A DNA stretch of 6,660 nt from Desulfobacterales bacterium (GCA_025454275.1 JALOOS010000203.1:1-6660); one strand, 5' to 3'; positions 1 to 6,099 are shown, numbered from the stretch's first letter. The notes: generated by a model not told the origin, from the letters alone. Made by a program: numbers and translations.

Positions 1-2
1 TC

Positions 3-101
3 TCCGCCAGCGCCGCCACCGGCATGGGCGTGAACGACACCCTCAAAGCGGCCCTCGTCCTGACCCTCAAATCCGTCAAGAGCCAGGCCGGCTGGGAATG
101 A
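3..101 (+). CDS. C-terminal end of an unidentified protein (5' truncated by the window)
   Basis: An open frame enters from the left edge and ends at a TGA at 99-101, giving 32 visible residues that finish in SVKSQAGWE. The composition (Ala, Leu, Val, Lys) and codon use look like real coding sequence, with G or C in nearly all third positions. No motif can be recognised in this short tail, so no function is offered. It converges on the minus-strand crotonase gene, whose stop lies 28 bases away. An AT-rich tract between them (about 128-140) may help end transcription but makes no clear GC stem. Confidence 0.5.
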   Translation, partial: SASAATGMGVNDTLKAALVLTLKSVKSQAGWE

Positions 102-129
102 TCCCCGCCCTTCGGCTGCCAAGCCCAAA

Positions 130-874
130 TTAAAATTTTTTGGCCGCTTCGCTGAGAAGGGCCTGGACGGCGGGCGCCCACCACAGGTCCATGAACCCCT
201 GGTTGATCTCTTCCCGAGCGGCCAGAAACCGGTTGCGGATCCCGCTCACGCGGTGCTGCTTGGTCATGGGGAAGCCGAACGGCGGGAGCTCGGCCGCCTG
301 CCGCAGGAGGGCCAAGGCCTGCGCCTCCACCTCCTCCTCCGGGCAGACCGCATCCGCAAGCCCGGCGGACCGAGCATCATCGGGCACCACGAATTCGCTC
401 AGATACTCCATGCGGACCGCGAGGCGGTCCCCGGCGATTTGCCGCAGCATCAGATCCGCCAGGTACGGGACCGGCAGACCGATCTTGACTTCGTTCAGAC
501 TGAACAGCTTGCGGCCGGCCGCCATGAAGCGGAAATCGCACGCCAGGGCCAGAATCGCTCCGCCGCCGTTGGCGTGCCCGGCAACGGCGGCGGCCGTGGG
601 GATCGGAAGGGTGTAGAGTTTGAGGATTACGTCCTCGAACCGGATCCAGAAATCGGCCATCTCCTGCCGGTTCAGCTTGAGCAGGAGGGGCAGGTCCAGG
701 CCGATGCCGAAAAACTTCTTCCCGCCGGCGAGCACCATTCCCCGGAAACGCTCTTTTACTTCATCGAGCGCCGCGGAGAGTTCCGCCACCAGCTCCGGTC
801 CGATGGCGTTGGTGACGCCTGGAGAGCCTCAGCAGGGCCACCGCGCCATGGTCTTCACGCACGACTCTCTTCAT
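130..874 (-). CDS. Enoyl-CoA hydratase/isomerase (crotonase) family protein, Delta3-Delta2-enoyl-CoA isomerase-like, with a 5' frameshift
   Basis: The main open frame covers 789-130 (219 residues from a GTG), but the natural start is ATG at 874, preceded by AAGGA at 887-883 with 8-base spacing. From there MKRVVREDHGAVALLRLS is a typical crotonase first strand. The frame then shifts around 817-828 and resumes as GVTNAIGPELV before the GTG. The repaired protein would be about 247 residues, the usual family length. Motifs in repaired numbering: first oxyanion-hole region GGKKFFGIGLDL (about 50-61), second oxyanion loop GHANGGGAILALACD (about 99-113), and LNEVKIGLP with the acidic residue near E128. 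The first glutamate of true hydratases (GGGxEL) is absent here (GGGAIL), while the later Glu in LNE is kept, as in mitochondrial-type Delta3-Delta2-enoyl-CoA isomerases. Such enzymes move the double bond of unsaturated acyl-CoA during beta-oxidation in the cytoplasm. It is last in the operon, 58 bases after the Sir2 stop. The shift may be a sequencing indel or a real mutation. Confidence 0.85.
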
Positions 875-932
875 GGGGCTTTTCCTTCGCTGTCATCCAT
901 GCAGAATTCCGTACCCGCAGGTTTTTAAAATG

Positions 933-1594
933 TCAGGGGCCACACCGGATCGCAAGCTGTTTCAATTCGGCCAGAATCCCCGGCAGCGCGCTCCCGGCCC
1001 TCTCCTCGATAACGAGATCAGCACCCGGAAAGGCGTGCTCGGGATTGATCTCTATGATGGCAGCGCCCTGGCCGCGGGCCACAGACGGCAGGGAGGCGGC
1101 AGGCTGGACCACGGCCGAGGTGCCGATGACGATTTGAGCACCCCCCCGCACGGGCAGAGCGGAGGGCACCCCTCCGGGATATGGGGCGCGCGGAATTCGC
1201 GGCCGCATGCCGTGCAGAGGATCTCCCGCAGGCTGCCGTGAATCTCGGTCACGCTCCGGCTGCCGGCCTTGCGGTGCAGCCCGTCGATGTTCTGGGTGAT
1301 CACATGGCGCAAAAACCCGAGCGCCTCCATATCCGCAAGCGCACGGTGTCCGGGGTTGGGGGTGTAGGCATCGTAGTTGCGGATGAACTCCCCGCGAATG
1401 CTCCAGTACTTGGAGGGGTCCTGCCGGAAGAGCTCGATCGAGGCGTAAACGGTCGGGTCGAATCTCTCCCATAGTCCGCCCTTGGAGCGAAAGGTGGGGA
1501 TCCCGCTCTCGGCCGAGATGCCGGCCCCGGTGAGCGCGCTGCTGGGCTGGTGGGCGGCGATCATCTCCGCCGCCTGCCGGTAGAGGCTCGTCAT
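933..1594 (-). pseudogene. Sir2-family NAD-dependent protein deacylase, internally deleted and frameshifted
   Basis: The N-terminal part starts at ATG 1594 and reads about 154 residues as a standard bacterial sirtuin: NAD-binding GAGISAESGIPTFR (23-36), TQNIDGLH (100-107), catalytic His119 in EIHG, and zinc-ligand cysteines C127, C130, C147 and C149. After GGVLK, near 1133, this frame turns into nonsense. The family's C-terminal part continues in another frame from near 1136: IVIGTSAVVQPAASLP, then IIEINPE and an AGSALPGILAEL tail, ending at TGA 935-933. Between them the usual KPDVVxFGExLP segment and following helix are missing, about 25-30 residues judged against the family pattern. This segment helps form the substrate cleft, so even a ribosomal shift would not restore a normal enzyme. 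A run of seven G (1141-1147) lies just before the junction. Sirtuins remove acyl groups from lysines using NAD. The start lies 28 bases after the osmC stop, so the genes are co-transcribed. It is either a decaying gene or an assembly fault. Confidence 0.85.
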
Positions 1595-1622
1595 GGTTCG
1601 CTGGGGGCGGAACGTCTGCGGG

Positions 1623-2072
1623 TCAGATCTCTTCCATTTCGAGGCGGGTGGTGATTTCGACGCATCCTTTGAGCGTGCGGGCCACGGGGCAGAACTCGGC
1701 GTGAGCCTCGTGGGCGGGGGCCAGTTTGAGGTGGTAGTCCACGTGGATCCGTTTGACGACGAGGACCCGTCCCTCCTTCTCCACCTCTCCCTTGGCCTCG
1801 CACACGAGCCGGCCGTAGCCGGCAGGTATTTTGCGCGCCTCCAGCGCGCCTCCGAAGGTCCCGGTCAGTCAGCCGGCGGCGGCCGCCACGAGGTAGTCCA
1901 GGGTGGAGGCATGCGGCTCGTGGACCTGGGTGTCCACTCCGTAATGCTGGGCGATCTCCGAGTGCACCCCGAAGAACACCGGCGCCTCGACATGCGGCAG
2001 ATAAGCCCGTCGCAAGGGCCCTTTCACCCGTTCGATCTTGACGTGCGAGGTGTAGGCGGTGTCAACGGCCAT
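1623..2072 (-). CDS. OsmC/Ohr-family peroxiredoxin-like protein with predicted selenocysteine (in-frame TGA)
   Basis: The start is ATG 2072, with AAGGAGG at 2084-2078 and 5-base spacing. One frame runs to TGA at 1625-1623 and is interrupted only by a TGA at 1871-1869 (residue 68). The protein would be 149 residues, normal for the family. The flanking residues are VAAAAG before the TGA and LTGTFGGALEARKIP after it. This is the OsmC position AxxGC(L/T)xxT, where the catalytic cysteine begins the central helix, so the TGA replaces the reactive Cys. The second conserved cysteine, in FCPVARTL (C128), is present, as are the later KGCVEITT strand and the acidic C-terminus. Conserved sequence continues on both sides in the same frame, which argues against a mere nonsense mutation, and a SECIS-like hairpin follows. 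OsmC-like selenoproteins are an established bacterial family. OsmC and Ohr proteins reduce organic hydroperoxides in the cytoplasm. Ordinary annotation would split this gene at 1869 and 1805. TGA is used as a normal stop elsewhere in the window, so a recoded genetic code is unlikely. Confidence 0.86.
1833..1871 (-). promoter_or_regulatory. Predicted bacterial SECIS element next to the in-frame UGA of the OsmC gene
   Basis: Counting from the UGA (1871-1869) on the minus strand, a perfect 6-bp GCGCGC/GCGCGC stem (1849-1844 with 1838-1833) closes a 5-base loop UGGAG (1843-1839). There are 25 bases between the UGA and the loop. Known bacterial SECIS elements have a small apical loop with a G in its first two positions, located roughly 16-37 bases after the UGA, and are bound by SelB. 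This hairpin meets those rules. It also codes for protein (GGALEAR), as is normal in bacteria. Caveat: short GC stems arise by chance in DNA this rich in GC. Confidence 0.7.
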
Positions 2073-2173
2073 GGCGCCCTCCTTCGTAGGGGGTTCGGCT
2101 CACGCGCATCGGGCAGGGCTCCAGCGAATAGGGTCCCGGCTTTCGCCGACGCTTGCGTGTCCGTCGGATGACA

Positions 2174-2191
2174 TTATCGTGTACACCATAA
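2174..2191. promoter_or_regulatory. Near-perfect 18-bp palindrome in the divergent osmC/SRPBCC intergenic region; possible operator
   Basis: The sequence TTATCGTGTACACCATAA is an inverted repeat centred between 2182 and 2183, with only one mismatched pair (2178/2187). It lies midway in the 160 bases between the starts of the OsmC gene (2072, minus) and the SRPBCC gene (2233, plus). A weak plus-strand promoter TTGCGT (2153-2158), 16 bases, TATCGT (2175-2180) would overlap it. The size and symmetry suit a dimeric helix-turn-helix repressor acting on both genes. No regulator gene is in view, so the binding protein is unknown. Confidence 0.4.
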
Positions 2192-2232
2192 CTATCCGCA
2201 TCGCAATGGCAAGCCGCGCAGAGGAGAGCACC

Positions 2233-2697
2233 GTGATCATCCAAGCCGAGGTCACCATCAAGGCACCGCTTCCAGTCGTATGGAATGTCTTCTCCCATCT
2301 GGAGGAGTGGAAGGCGTGGAACACCGCCTGCAACAGCTGCCGGTTCACCAATGGGAACGAGCTCACCGAGGGCGCCTGCTTCACTTTTGTCGTAAAGCCG
2401 ATCATCTTCCCGATCCGGGTCGAACCGCGGGTGGTGAGCTGTGAGCCGGGCCGCGAAGTAGTCTGGGAGGGGGAGCGGCTCGGAATCCGTGCCCTGCACA
2501 CCTGGCGCTTCGCGGAGACCCCTGAAGGGGTGATTTTGAAAAGCGTCGAAACGTTCAAGGGCCCATTGCTGGTGATAGGGCGCCTTGTCGGCGTCCCCGG
2601 GCGGCTGCACCGGCTGACCGTGCAGATGCTAAATCAGATCCGGCAGCAGGCCGAAGCCTGCAGCGCCGCCCCTTCCTGCGCAGCCACCCCGGCATGA
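2233..2697 (+). CDS. SRPBCC-superfamily (polyketide cyclase/START-like) protein
   Basis: The best start is GTG 2233, with GAGGAG at 2221-2226 and 6-base spacing; the in-frame ATG at 2206 and a GTG at 2059 have no such site, and the latter would overlap the OsmC start. From GTG the protein has 154 residues. It begins with the family's first strand and helix, IIQAEVTIKAPLPVVWNVFS, followed by HLEEWKAWN. Then come an FTFVVKP strand, REVVWEGE, HTWRFAETPEGVILKSVETF and a long C-terminal helix (VGVPGRLHRLTVQMLNQIRQ). This is the helix-grip fold that encloses a hydrophobic ligand cavity. No signal peptide or membrane segment is seen, so it is probably cytoplasmic. The ligand cannot be told from sequence. 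It is transcribed divergently from the OsmC operon and may share its control region. A CNSC pair sits near residues 34-37; whether it matters is unknown. Confidence 0.85.
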   Translation: MIIQAEVTIKAPLPVVWNVFSHLEEWKAWNTACNSCRFTNGNELTEGACFTFVVKPIIFPIRVEPRVVSCEPGREVVWEGERLGIRALHTWRFAETPEGVILKSVETFKGPLLVIGRLVGVPGRLHRLTVQMLNQIRQQAEACSAAPSCAATPA

Positions 2698-2751
2698 CCC
2701 AAATAAGTATTTGATATGGTTTTCTATAAAAACATTTTTCTCAGTTTTTTA

Positions 2752-2780
2752 TTGAAAATATGAGCAAATTTTGTTATAAG
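2752..2780 (+). promoter_or_regulatory. Sigma70-type promoter for the pilin-like gene
   Basis: TTGAAA at 2752-2757 and TATAAG at 2775-2780 are separated by exactly 17 bases. They lie in a markedly AT-rich stretch (about 2700-2795) that contrasts with the GC-rich surroundings. The start of transcription would fall near 2787, giving an untranslated leader of about 70 bases before ATG 2860. No sigma54 GG-N10-GC pattern of the kind used for major pilin genes was found. Confidence 0.6.
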
Positions 2781-2859
2781 ATCAAACAAAGCGCCTAATG
2801 GAGAAGATTACGGTCCGCCGCCGCTTGCTTTTACTGCATATGAACCAAGGAAGATCACA

Positions 2860-3258
2860 ATGAGGTCCCGCCGGGCTGGCTTCATGCTGAACTGCGAAAA
2901 GGGATTCACTCTCATTGAAATCATATCCGTTCTGGTCATCCTTTCGGTGGTCACGGCCGTGGGGTTCAAGAGATTCGATGATTTTTCGCGGTCGGCGAAA
3001 ACGAAGGTGCTTTACCAGGCATTGAGCGAGCTCAACTCCCGCGAGCTCCTGTTTTGGACGATTGTGAAGATTTCAGATCAGGGATGGGTCAGCGACGAAG
3101 CGCTGTTTGCCCAGCTCGACAAGAACCTGGACGGAGGCTACCGGTGGTCATCCGGACCAACTTCGGCCGGAGGAACCCTGGAATTGCAGTCCGCCACCCT
3201 CTCCCTGTCGCGCACAGCCTCCACTGGCAGCGCGGCAGGCAAATGGGCGGCCAATTGA
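2860..3258 (+). CDS. Prepilin-type protein (type IV pilin/pseudopilin-like) with N-terminal methylation motif
   Basis: The start ATG 2860 follows AAGGAAG (2847-2853) at good spacing. The 132-residue product has a 15-residue leader ending in Lys-Gly, then the class III cleavage motif G15/FTLIEI with the conserved Glu at mature position 5 (E20). A hydrophobic helix follows (IISVLVILSVVTAVGF). PilD-type prepilin peptidase would cut after G15 and methylate F16; the helix would anchor the protein in the inner membrane before assembly into a pilus or type II secretion pseudopilus. The C-terminal domain is short and Ser/Ala/Gly-rich near its end, with no disulfide pair; the only Cys (C12) is in the leader. 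No assembly ATPase, platform or secretin gene is adjacent, so it is an orphan here. The size and sequence suit a minor pilin or pseudopilin more than a major pilin. Confidence 0.85.
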   Translation: MRSRRAGFMLNCEKGFTLIEIISVLVILSVVTAVGFKRFDDFSRSAKTKVLYQALSELNSRELLFWTIVKISDQGWVSDEALFAQLDKNLDGGYRWSSGPTSAGGTLELQSATLSLSRTASTGSAAGKWAAN

Positions 3259-3395
3259 GGCGAGCAGGCCCGCCGGTCTCGTAAGTTGGGAAATAAAGGA
3301 GGCTGAGGATCTTCGCGCCCGCGAGCACTGTCGCAAAATCGTCCGGCGTCATGCGGGAATCAGCGCCGCCAGCAGGATCCTTGAGTCTTCCCTGC

Positions 3396-3432
3396 CAAAA
3401 AAGGCGGTGGGGCCTGATGCACAGGCCCCACC
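3396..3432 (-). terminator. Rho-independent terminator for the radical SAM/repeat-peptide operon
   Basis: On the minus strand a perfect 11-bp stem (GGTGGGGCCTG with CAGGCCCCACC, 3432-3422 and 3416-3406) closes a 5-base loop. It is followed after three bases by a run of six T (3402-3397). It sits about 70 bases after the stop of the 111-residue gene, so it ends that transcription unit before it meets the convergent pilin gene. Confidence 0.85.
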
Positions 3433-3504
3433 ACCGTCCACACTACCGATCGTCGTCGTGAAATTTCGGGACGATCCGCCGATCTTGCCTCATGCGCCAA
3501 TCCG

Positions 3505-3840
3505 CTACTTCGACCCCTTGCCGATCATGGGCGGGCCGATCTTCACCGACACACCGGTGTTGATCTTGGGCGAAACGATGATGGGTTTGATCGCCGGCTT
3601 GATGGATACCTGAATCGGCTTCACCTTGATCGGCTGGATCGGGCCGATCTTCGCCAGCACGGTTGTCACCACCGCCTGTTCGACGTGATTCAGAAGGTCG
3701 GCTTGCACCATCTTCTCGATAGCGGCGGGCTTGGCGCCTTCTTTCACCATCTTGTCGATCTTCCCCAACATGGCGTCGGCGACGTCCTTCCCCAGGTTGT
3801 CACGAAGCATTTTCTCGACATTTACTCCTTTGGTGGCCAT
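3505..3840 (-). CDS. Small Lys/Ile/Pro-rich repeat-tail protein, candidate modified-peptide precursor
   Basis: The start ATG 3840 is set by a very strong ribosome binding site AAAGGAGG (3854-3847, 6-base spacing). The product has 111 residues. Residues 1-63 look helical and charged (KMLRDNLGKDVADAMLGKID, then KMVKEGAKPAAIEKMVQADL), ending in a Val/Ala-rich helix. From residue 64 composition changes to a repetitive tail: KIGPIQPIKVKPIQVSIKPA, IKPIIVSPKI, and a second KIGP at 100-103. There is no Cys, Phe, Tyr or Trp, and only one Arg. It follows the B12-binding radical SAM gene by 27 bases in one transcription unit. A helical leader, a low-complexity tail and an adjacent maturase-like enzyme are the usual signs of a ribosomally made, modified peptide precursor, but I recognise no known leader family and there is no clear Gly-Gly cleavage site. 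It could instead be a small structural or partner protein. The gene itself is certain; the role is inference. Confidence 0.8.
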   Translation of the reverse strand: MATKGVNVEKMLRDNLGKDVADAMLGKIDKMVKEGAKPAAIEKMVQADLLNHVEQAVVTTVLAKIGPIQPIKVKPIQVSIKPAIKPIIVSPKINTGVSVKIGPPMIGKGSK

Positions 3841-3867
3841 GACTCTCCTCCTTTGGTTTGAGTGTTC

Positions 3868-6099
3868 TTAGTCAGCCCCTACCTGGTCGCGTTGCATGAA
3901 GAGCAGCATCGGCAGGCGCGAATAAAGATGGGCCCAGTTGAGAAAGGATAGAGCGCGGCCCTCCCGGCGCATGATGCCGCAATAGGTGCGGTCGTCCAAT
4001 CCCGGAAATGGGCATTGGGGACAGTGAGCGGCGGGGCAGCGGTCACAGCCCCGGCGCCGTTGGGCCTGTTGCGACCGTGCGACAAGCCGTGCGGCCAGGG
4101 TCGCACGGTCATCTCCGACGGTGCCGATGGGCTCCGCCTGCCGGCAGGGACGAATGTTGCCCTCGGCATCGACCTCAATCCGGGTAAGGGCAAGACAGGG
4201 GGCGCGGCTTCCAAGCCAGCGCCCGGGATAGGCCACAGCAGGCGCGGGGGGCATCCGCCGGAGCAGCTCCCCGACCGTGTCGTCGCCCGCCGCATTCATG
4301 GTGCGCAGGATTTCGTGCGGCCGCTGCAGCAGCCGCGTCACGTCGCAGATGTCGCAGCCCGCAGCCTTCCGGCGCAGCCATTCCCGATAGGGCGCCGCTC
4401 CGTCGTCCGTGGCGATGCTGACCAGTTGCGGCTTGTGCCGGCGGTAGAGATCGACCCCGGCGGATGCCACCGACCAGCGGCGGCATCCGTTCGACCCCTT
4501 GCGCGGCAGCAGTTGAACATGGTGTCGCCCGGGTACCATGAATTCTGCAAAGGTGCAGCGGTCTTCCTGGATCCGTTCCACCTCCGCGCGCCGTGTGAGC
4601 GACGGGTAGACTTGAACCAGCGTACCGCCGACATCCAGCACCTCGGCCAGCCAGGCCGCTGCCGGTTGGCGCAGCTCGCCGGAGGTCAGCACCGCCGTGG
4701 AGATGCCCCCCTCCTCCGACGGCCCGGCGCACGCGTGCAGCGATCCGAGGGCGAGCAGCCGAACCAGGCGTGCGTCCTGTTCCAGGGAGCATTTCGGCCT
4801 GGGCCGGAGCTTCGTCAGATCGTAGGCATATTGGGTGGTGGTGGCAAGCCCCATGAGGTTGATCTCACAGCCGATCCCGTACCGGGGGTGCGTGTCCCAC
4901 AACGGGGTGCCCGGGAAGACCCACAGGAAATTGTGCATGTAGAAATCGATCGGCAGCTGTTTTACGAAGTCGAGGGTGGCGGCACCATCCTCGGCCGTTT
5001 CGGTCGGCAGGCCGAGGATGATACTGACCCCGACGTTGAACCCCAGCTTCTTGGCGGTCACGACACTGGTGCGCACCTGCTCGACGAAATCCCGCTCAGG
5101 GGCGAGGTCAGGGTCGCGGAAATCGGGCGGCCTCACCTTGCCGGTGGCTCGGAGCACCGACGGAACGGCGCTTTCCAGCCCGAACGCCAGGCTGACAAAG
5201 CCGGCCTGCCGCATCAGCTGCAGCAGCTCCGCGTCGATGGCGTCCGCGCGGGTGATGCAGGAGAGGACCAGGTTCAGGTTCCGGTCGATGATGGCCTGGC
5301 ATAGCGACTTCGCCCGGTGGGGAAGCAAAGTAAAGGCGTCGTCGTGGATCGGGACGATGTAGCGCTCCCCGGTGCGGCTCTGATGGGCGGCGATCCATTC
5401 CAGCTCCGCAAGCACACGCTCGATCGAGTGAAGGCGGAGCTTCTTTCGGCCCAGCGCGGCAAAACAGCAGTACTGGCAGTGATGGGTGCAGCCGCGGCCG
5501 GTCAGCACGCCGGTGCGGCCATCGGCCATGACGCCGGACAGATAGGGTGAAGGGGCCGCATCCAGAATCGCCAGAGGATCCCTCTTCGGCCCCTGGGTGC
5601 CGACCAGGGGGGGCATCTCCGGCAAAAGGACCTCCCCGTTGCGCCGGATCGCAAGCCCCGGCGGTGCATTCTGCGGGCCGGAGCCGTTCAGAAGCCAGGT
5701 GACGATGCCGGGGCCGGTTTCCTCAGCTTCGCTCATGACGCAGGCATCCACCTCCGGCTGCCGGGTCAGAATCTCCCGGGCGCAAAAACTCGCTGAGGGG
5801 CCGCCGAAAACGACCTTGACCTGAGGCCGCCGTTGCTTGATGGCCCGGGCCAGAGCGACCGAAAGGGAAAGGTTTGCGTCGTAAACCGTAAACCCGACCA
5901 GCGGCGACCGGTGGCGGACCACGTCCTCGGCAATCTCTCCCACCGTTCCCGGGTGTAGATTCAAATACTGGTGCGATGAGATCCCCTCCCGTGCGAGTGC
6001 GGCACGCAGGTAGGCGACACCCAGGTGGCTCTTGAACACGCCCAGATTTCCGTGGGCCGGTGGAAAAAGAAAGAGGATATCAGCCGGTTGATCGCTCAT
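3868..6099 (-). CDS. B12-binding-domain radical SAM protein with C-terminal SPASM-like cysteine cluster
   Basis: The 743-residue product starts at ATG 6099; no strong Shine-Dalgarno site is visible. Domain order: an N-terminal cobalamin-binding-like Rossmann region, about residues 5-135 (ILFLFPPAHGN, later VVFGGPS); a radical SAM core, about 195-410, with the 4Fe-4S motif C204-x3-C208-x2-C211 in TGRGCTHHCQYC, later AFGLES and GVSIILGLPTET; an unassigned middle region, about 440-620; and a cysteine-rich tail (C635, C652, C685, C688, C693, C696, C707) around IEVDAEGNIRPCRQ and CDRCPAAHCPQC, resembling SPASM/Twitch domains that bind extra Fe-S clusters. The classic DxHxxG cobalamin motif is absent, as in many members of this class. 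Such enzymes make S-adenosylmethionine-derived radicals and often methylate or rearrange unreactive carbons; SPASM tails are common in peptide-modifying members. The gene is followed by the 111-residue repeat protein, its likely substrate. The exact reaction is not predictable. Confidence 0.9.
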   Translation of the reverse strand: MSDQPADILFLFPPAHGNLGVFKSHLGVAYLRAALAREGISSHQYLNLHPGTVGEIAEDVVRHRSPLVGFTVYDANLSLSVALARAIKQRRPQVKVVFGGPSASFCAREILTRQPEVDACVMSEAEETGPGIVTWLLNGSGPQNAPPGLAIRRNGEVLLPEMPPLVGTQGPKRDPLAILDAAPSPYLSGVMADGRTGVLTGRGCTHHCQYCCFAALGRKKLRLHSIERVLAELEWIAAHQSRTGERYIVPIHDDAFTLLPHRAKSLCQAIIDRNLNLVLSCITRADAIDAELLQLMRQAGFVSLAFGLESAVPSVLRATGKVRPPDFRDPDLAPERDFVEQVRTSVVTAKKLGFNVGVSIILGLPTETAEDGAATLDFVKQLPIDFYMHNFLWVFPGTPLWDTHPRYGIGCEINLMGLATTTQYAYDLTKLRPRPKCSLEQDARLVRLLALGSLHACAGPSEEGGISTAVLTSGELRQPAAAWLAEVLDVGGTLVQVYPSLTRRAEVERIQEDRCTFAEFMVPGRHHVQLLPRKGSNGCRRWSVASAGVDLYRRHKPQLVSIATDDGAAPYREWLRRKAAGCDICDVTRLLQRPHEILRTMNAAGDDTVGELLRRMPPAPAVAYPGRWLGSRAPCLALTRIEVDAEGNIRPCRQAEPIGTVGDDRATLAARLVARSQQAQRRRGCDRCPAAHCPQCPFPGLDDRTYCGIMRREGRALSFLNWAHLYSRLPMLLFMQRDQVGAD

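Noticed and set aside
105..145. Possible bidirectional terminator between the converging first two genes
   Set aside because: There is an AT-rich tract with short A/T complementarity (AAATT/AATTT) and a weak GCCAA/TTGGC pair, but no stable GC stem before a T run on either strand.
829..831. TGA upstream of the isomerase frame as a second selenocysteine codon
   Set aside because: The sequence before it in that frame (MARWPC) is not crotonase-like, whereas the alternate frame from ATG 874 is. This is a frameshift, not recoding.
1869..1871. TGA in the OsmC gene as evidence of a genetic code where TGA is read as Trp or Gly
   Set aside because: TGA serves as the normal stop of several genes in the window (99-101, 933-935, 1623-1625, 2695-2697, 3256-3258), and only the catalytic cysteine site carries an internal TGA.
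1593..2171. A 192-codon plus-strand open frame across the OsmC gene
   Set aside because: It is antisense to a gene with clear family conservation and a strong ribosome binding site; its own translation has no recognisable features. It is a GC-rich shadow.
2059..2232. Longer N-terminus of the SRPBCC protein from GTG 2059 or ATG 2206
   Set aside because: Neither has a Shine-Dalgarno site, the extension matches no part of the fold, and the first would overlap the OsmC start. GTG 2233 has GAGGAG at 6 bases.
2790..2835. Sigma54 promoter upstream of the pilin-like gene
   Set aside because: TTGC is present at about 2825-2828, but no GG lies at the required 10-base spacing from its GC.
3089..3395. 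Minus-strand frame beginning at 3352 (MTPDDFATVLAGAKIL) and an orphan AAAGGAGG at about 3293-3300 on the plus strand
   Set aside because: The minus frame has no ribosome binding site, lies just past a strong terminator, and soon runs antisense to the pilin gene. The plus-strand site has no start codon at usable distance. I see no gene in 3259-3395.
4015..5304. A 429-codon plus-strand open frame inside the radical SAM gene
   Set aside because: Antisense to conserved radical SAM, B12 and cysteine motifs; low-complexity Arg/Gly/Pro/Ala translation typical of opposite-strand frames in GC-rich DNA.
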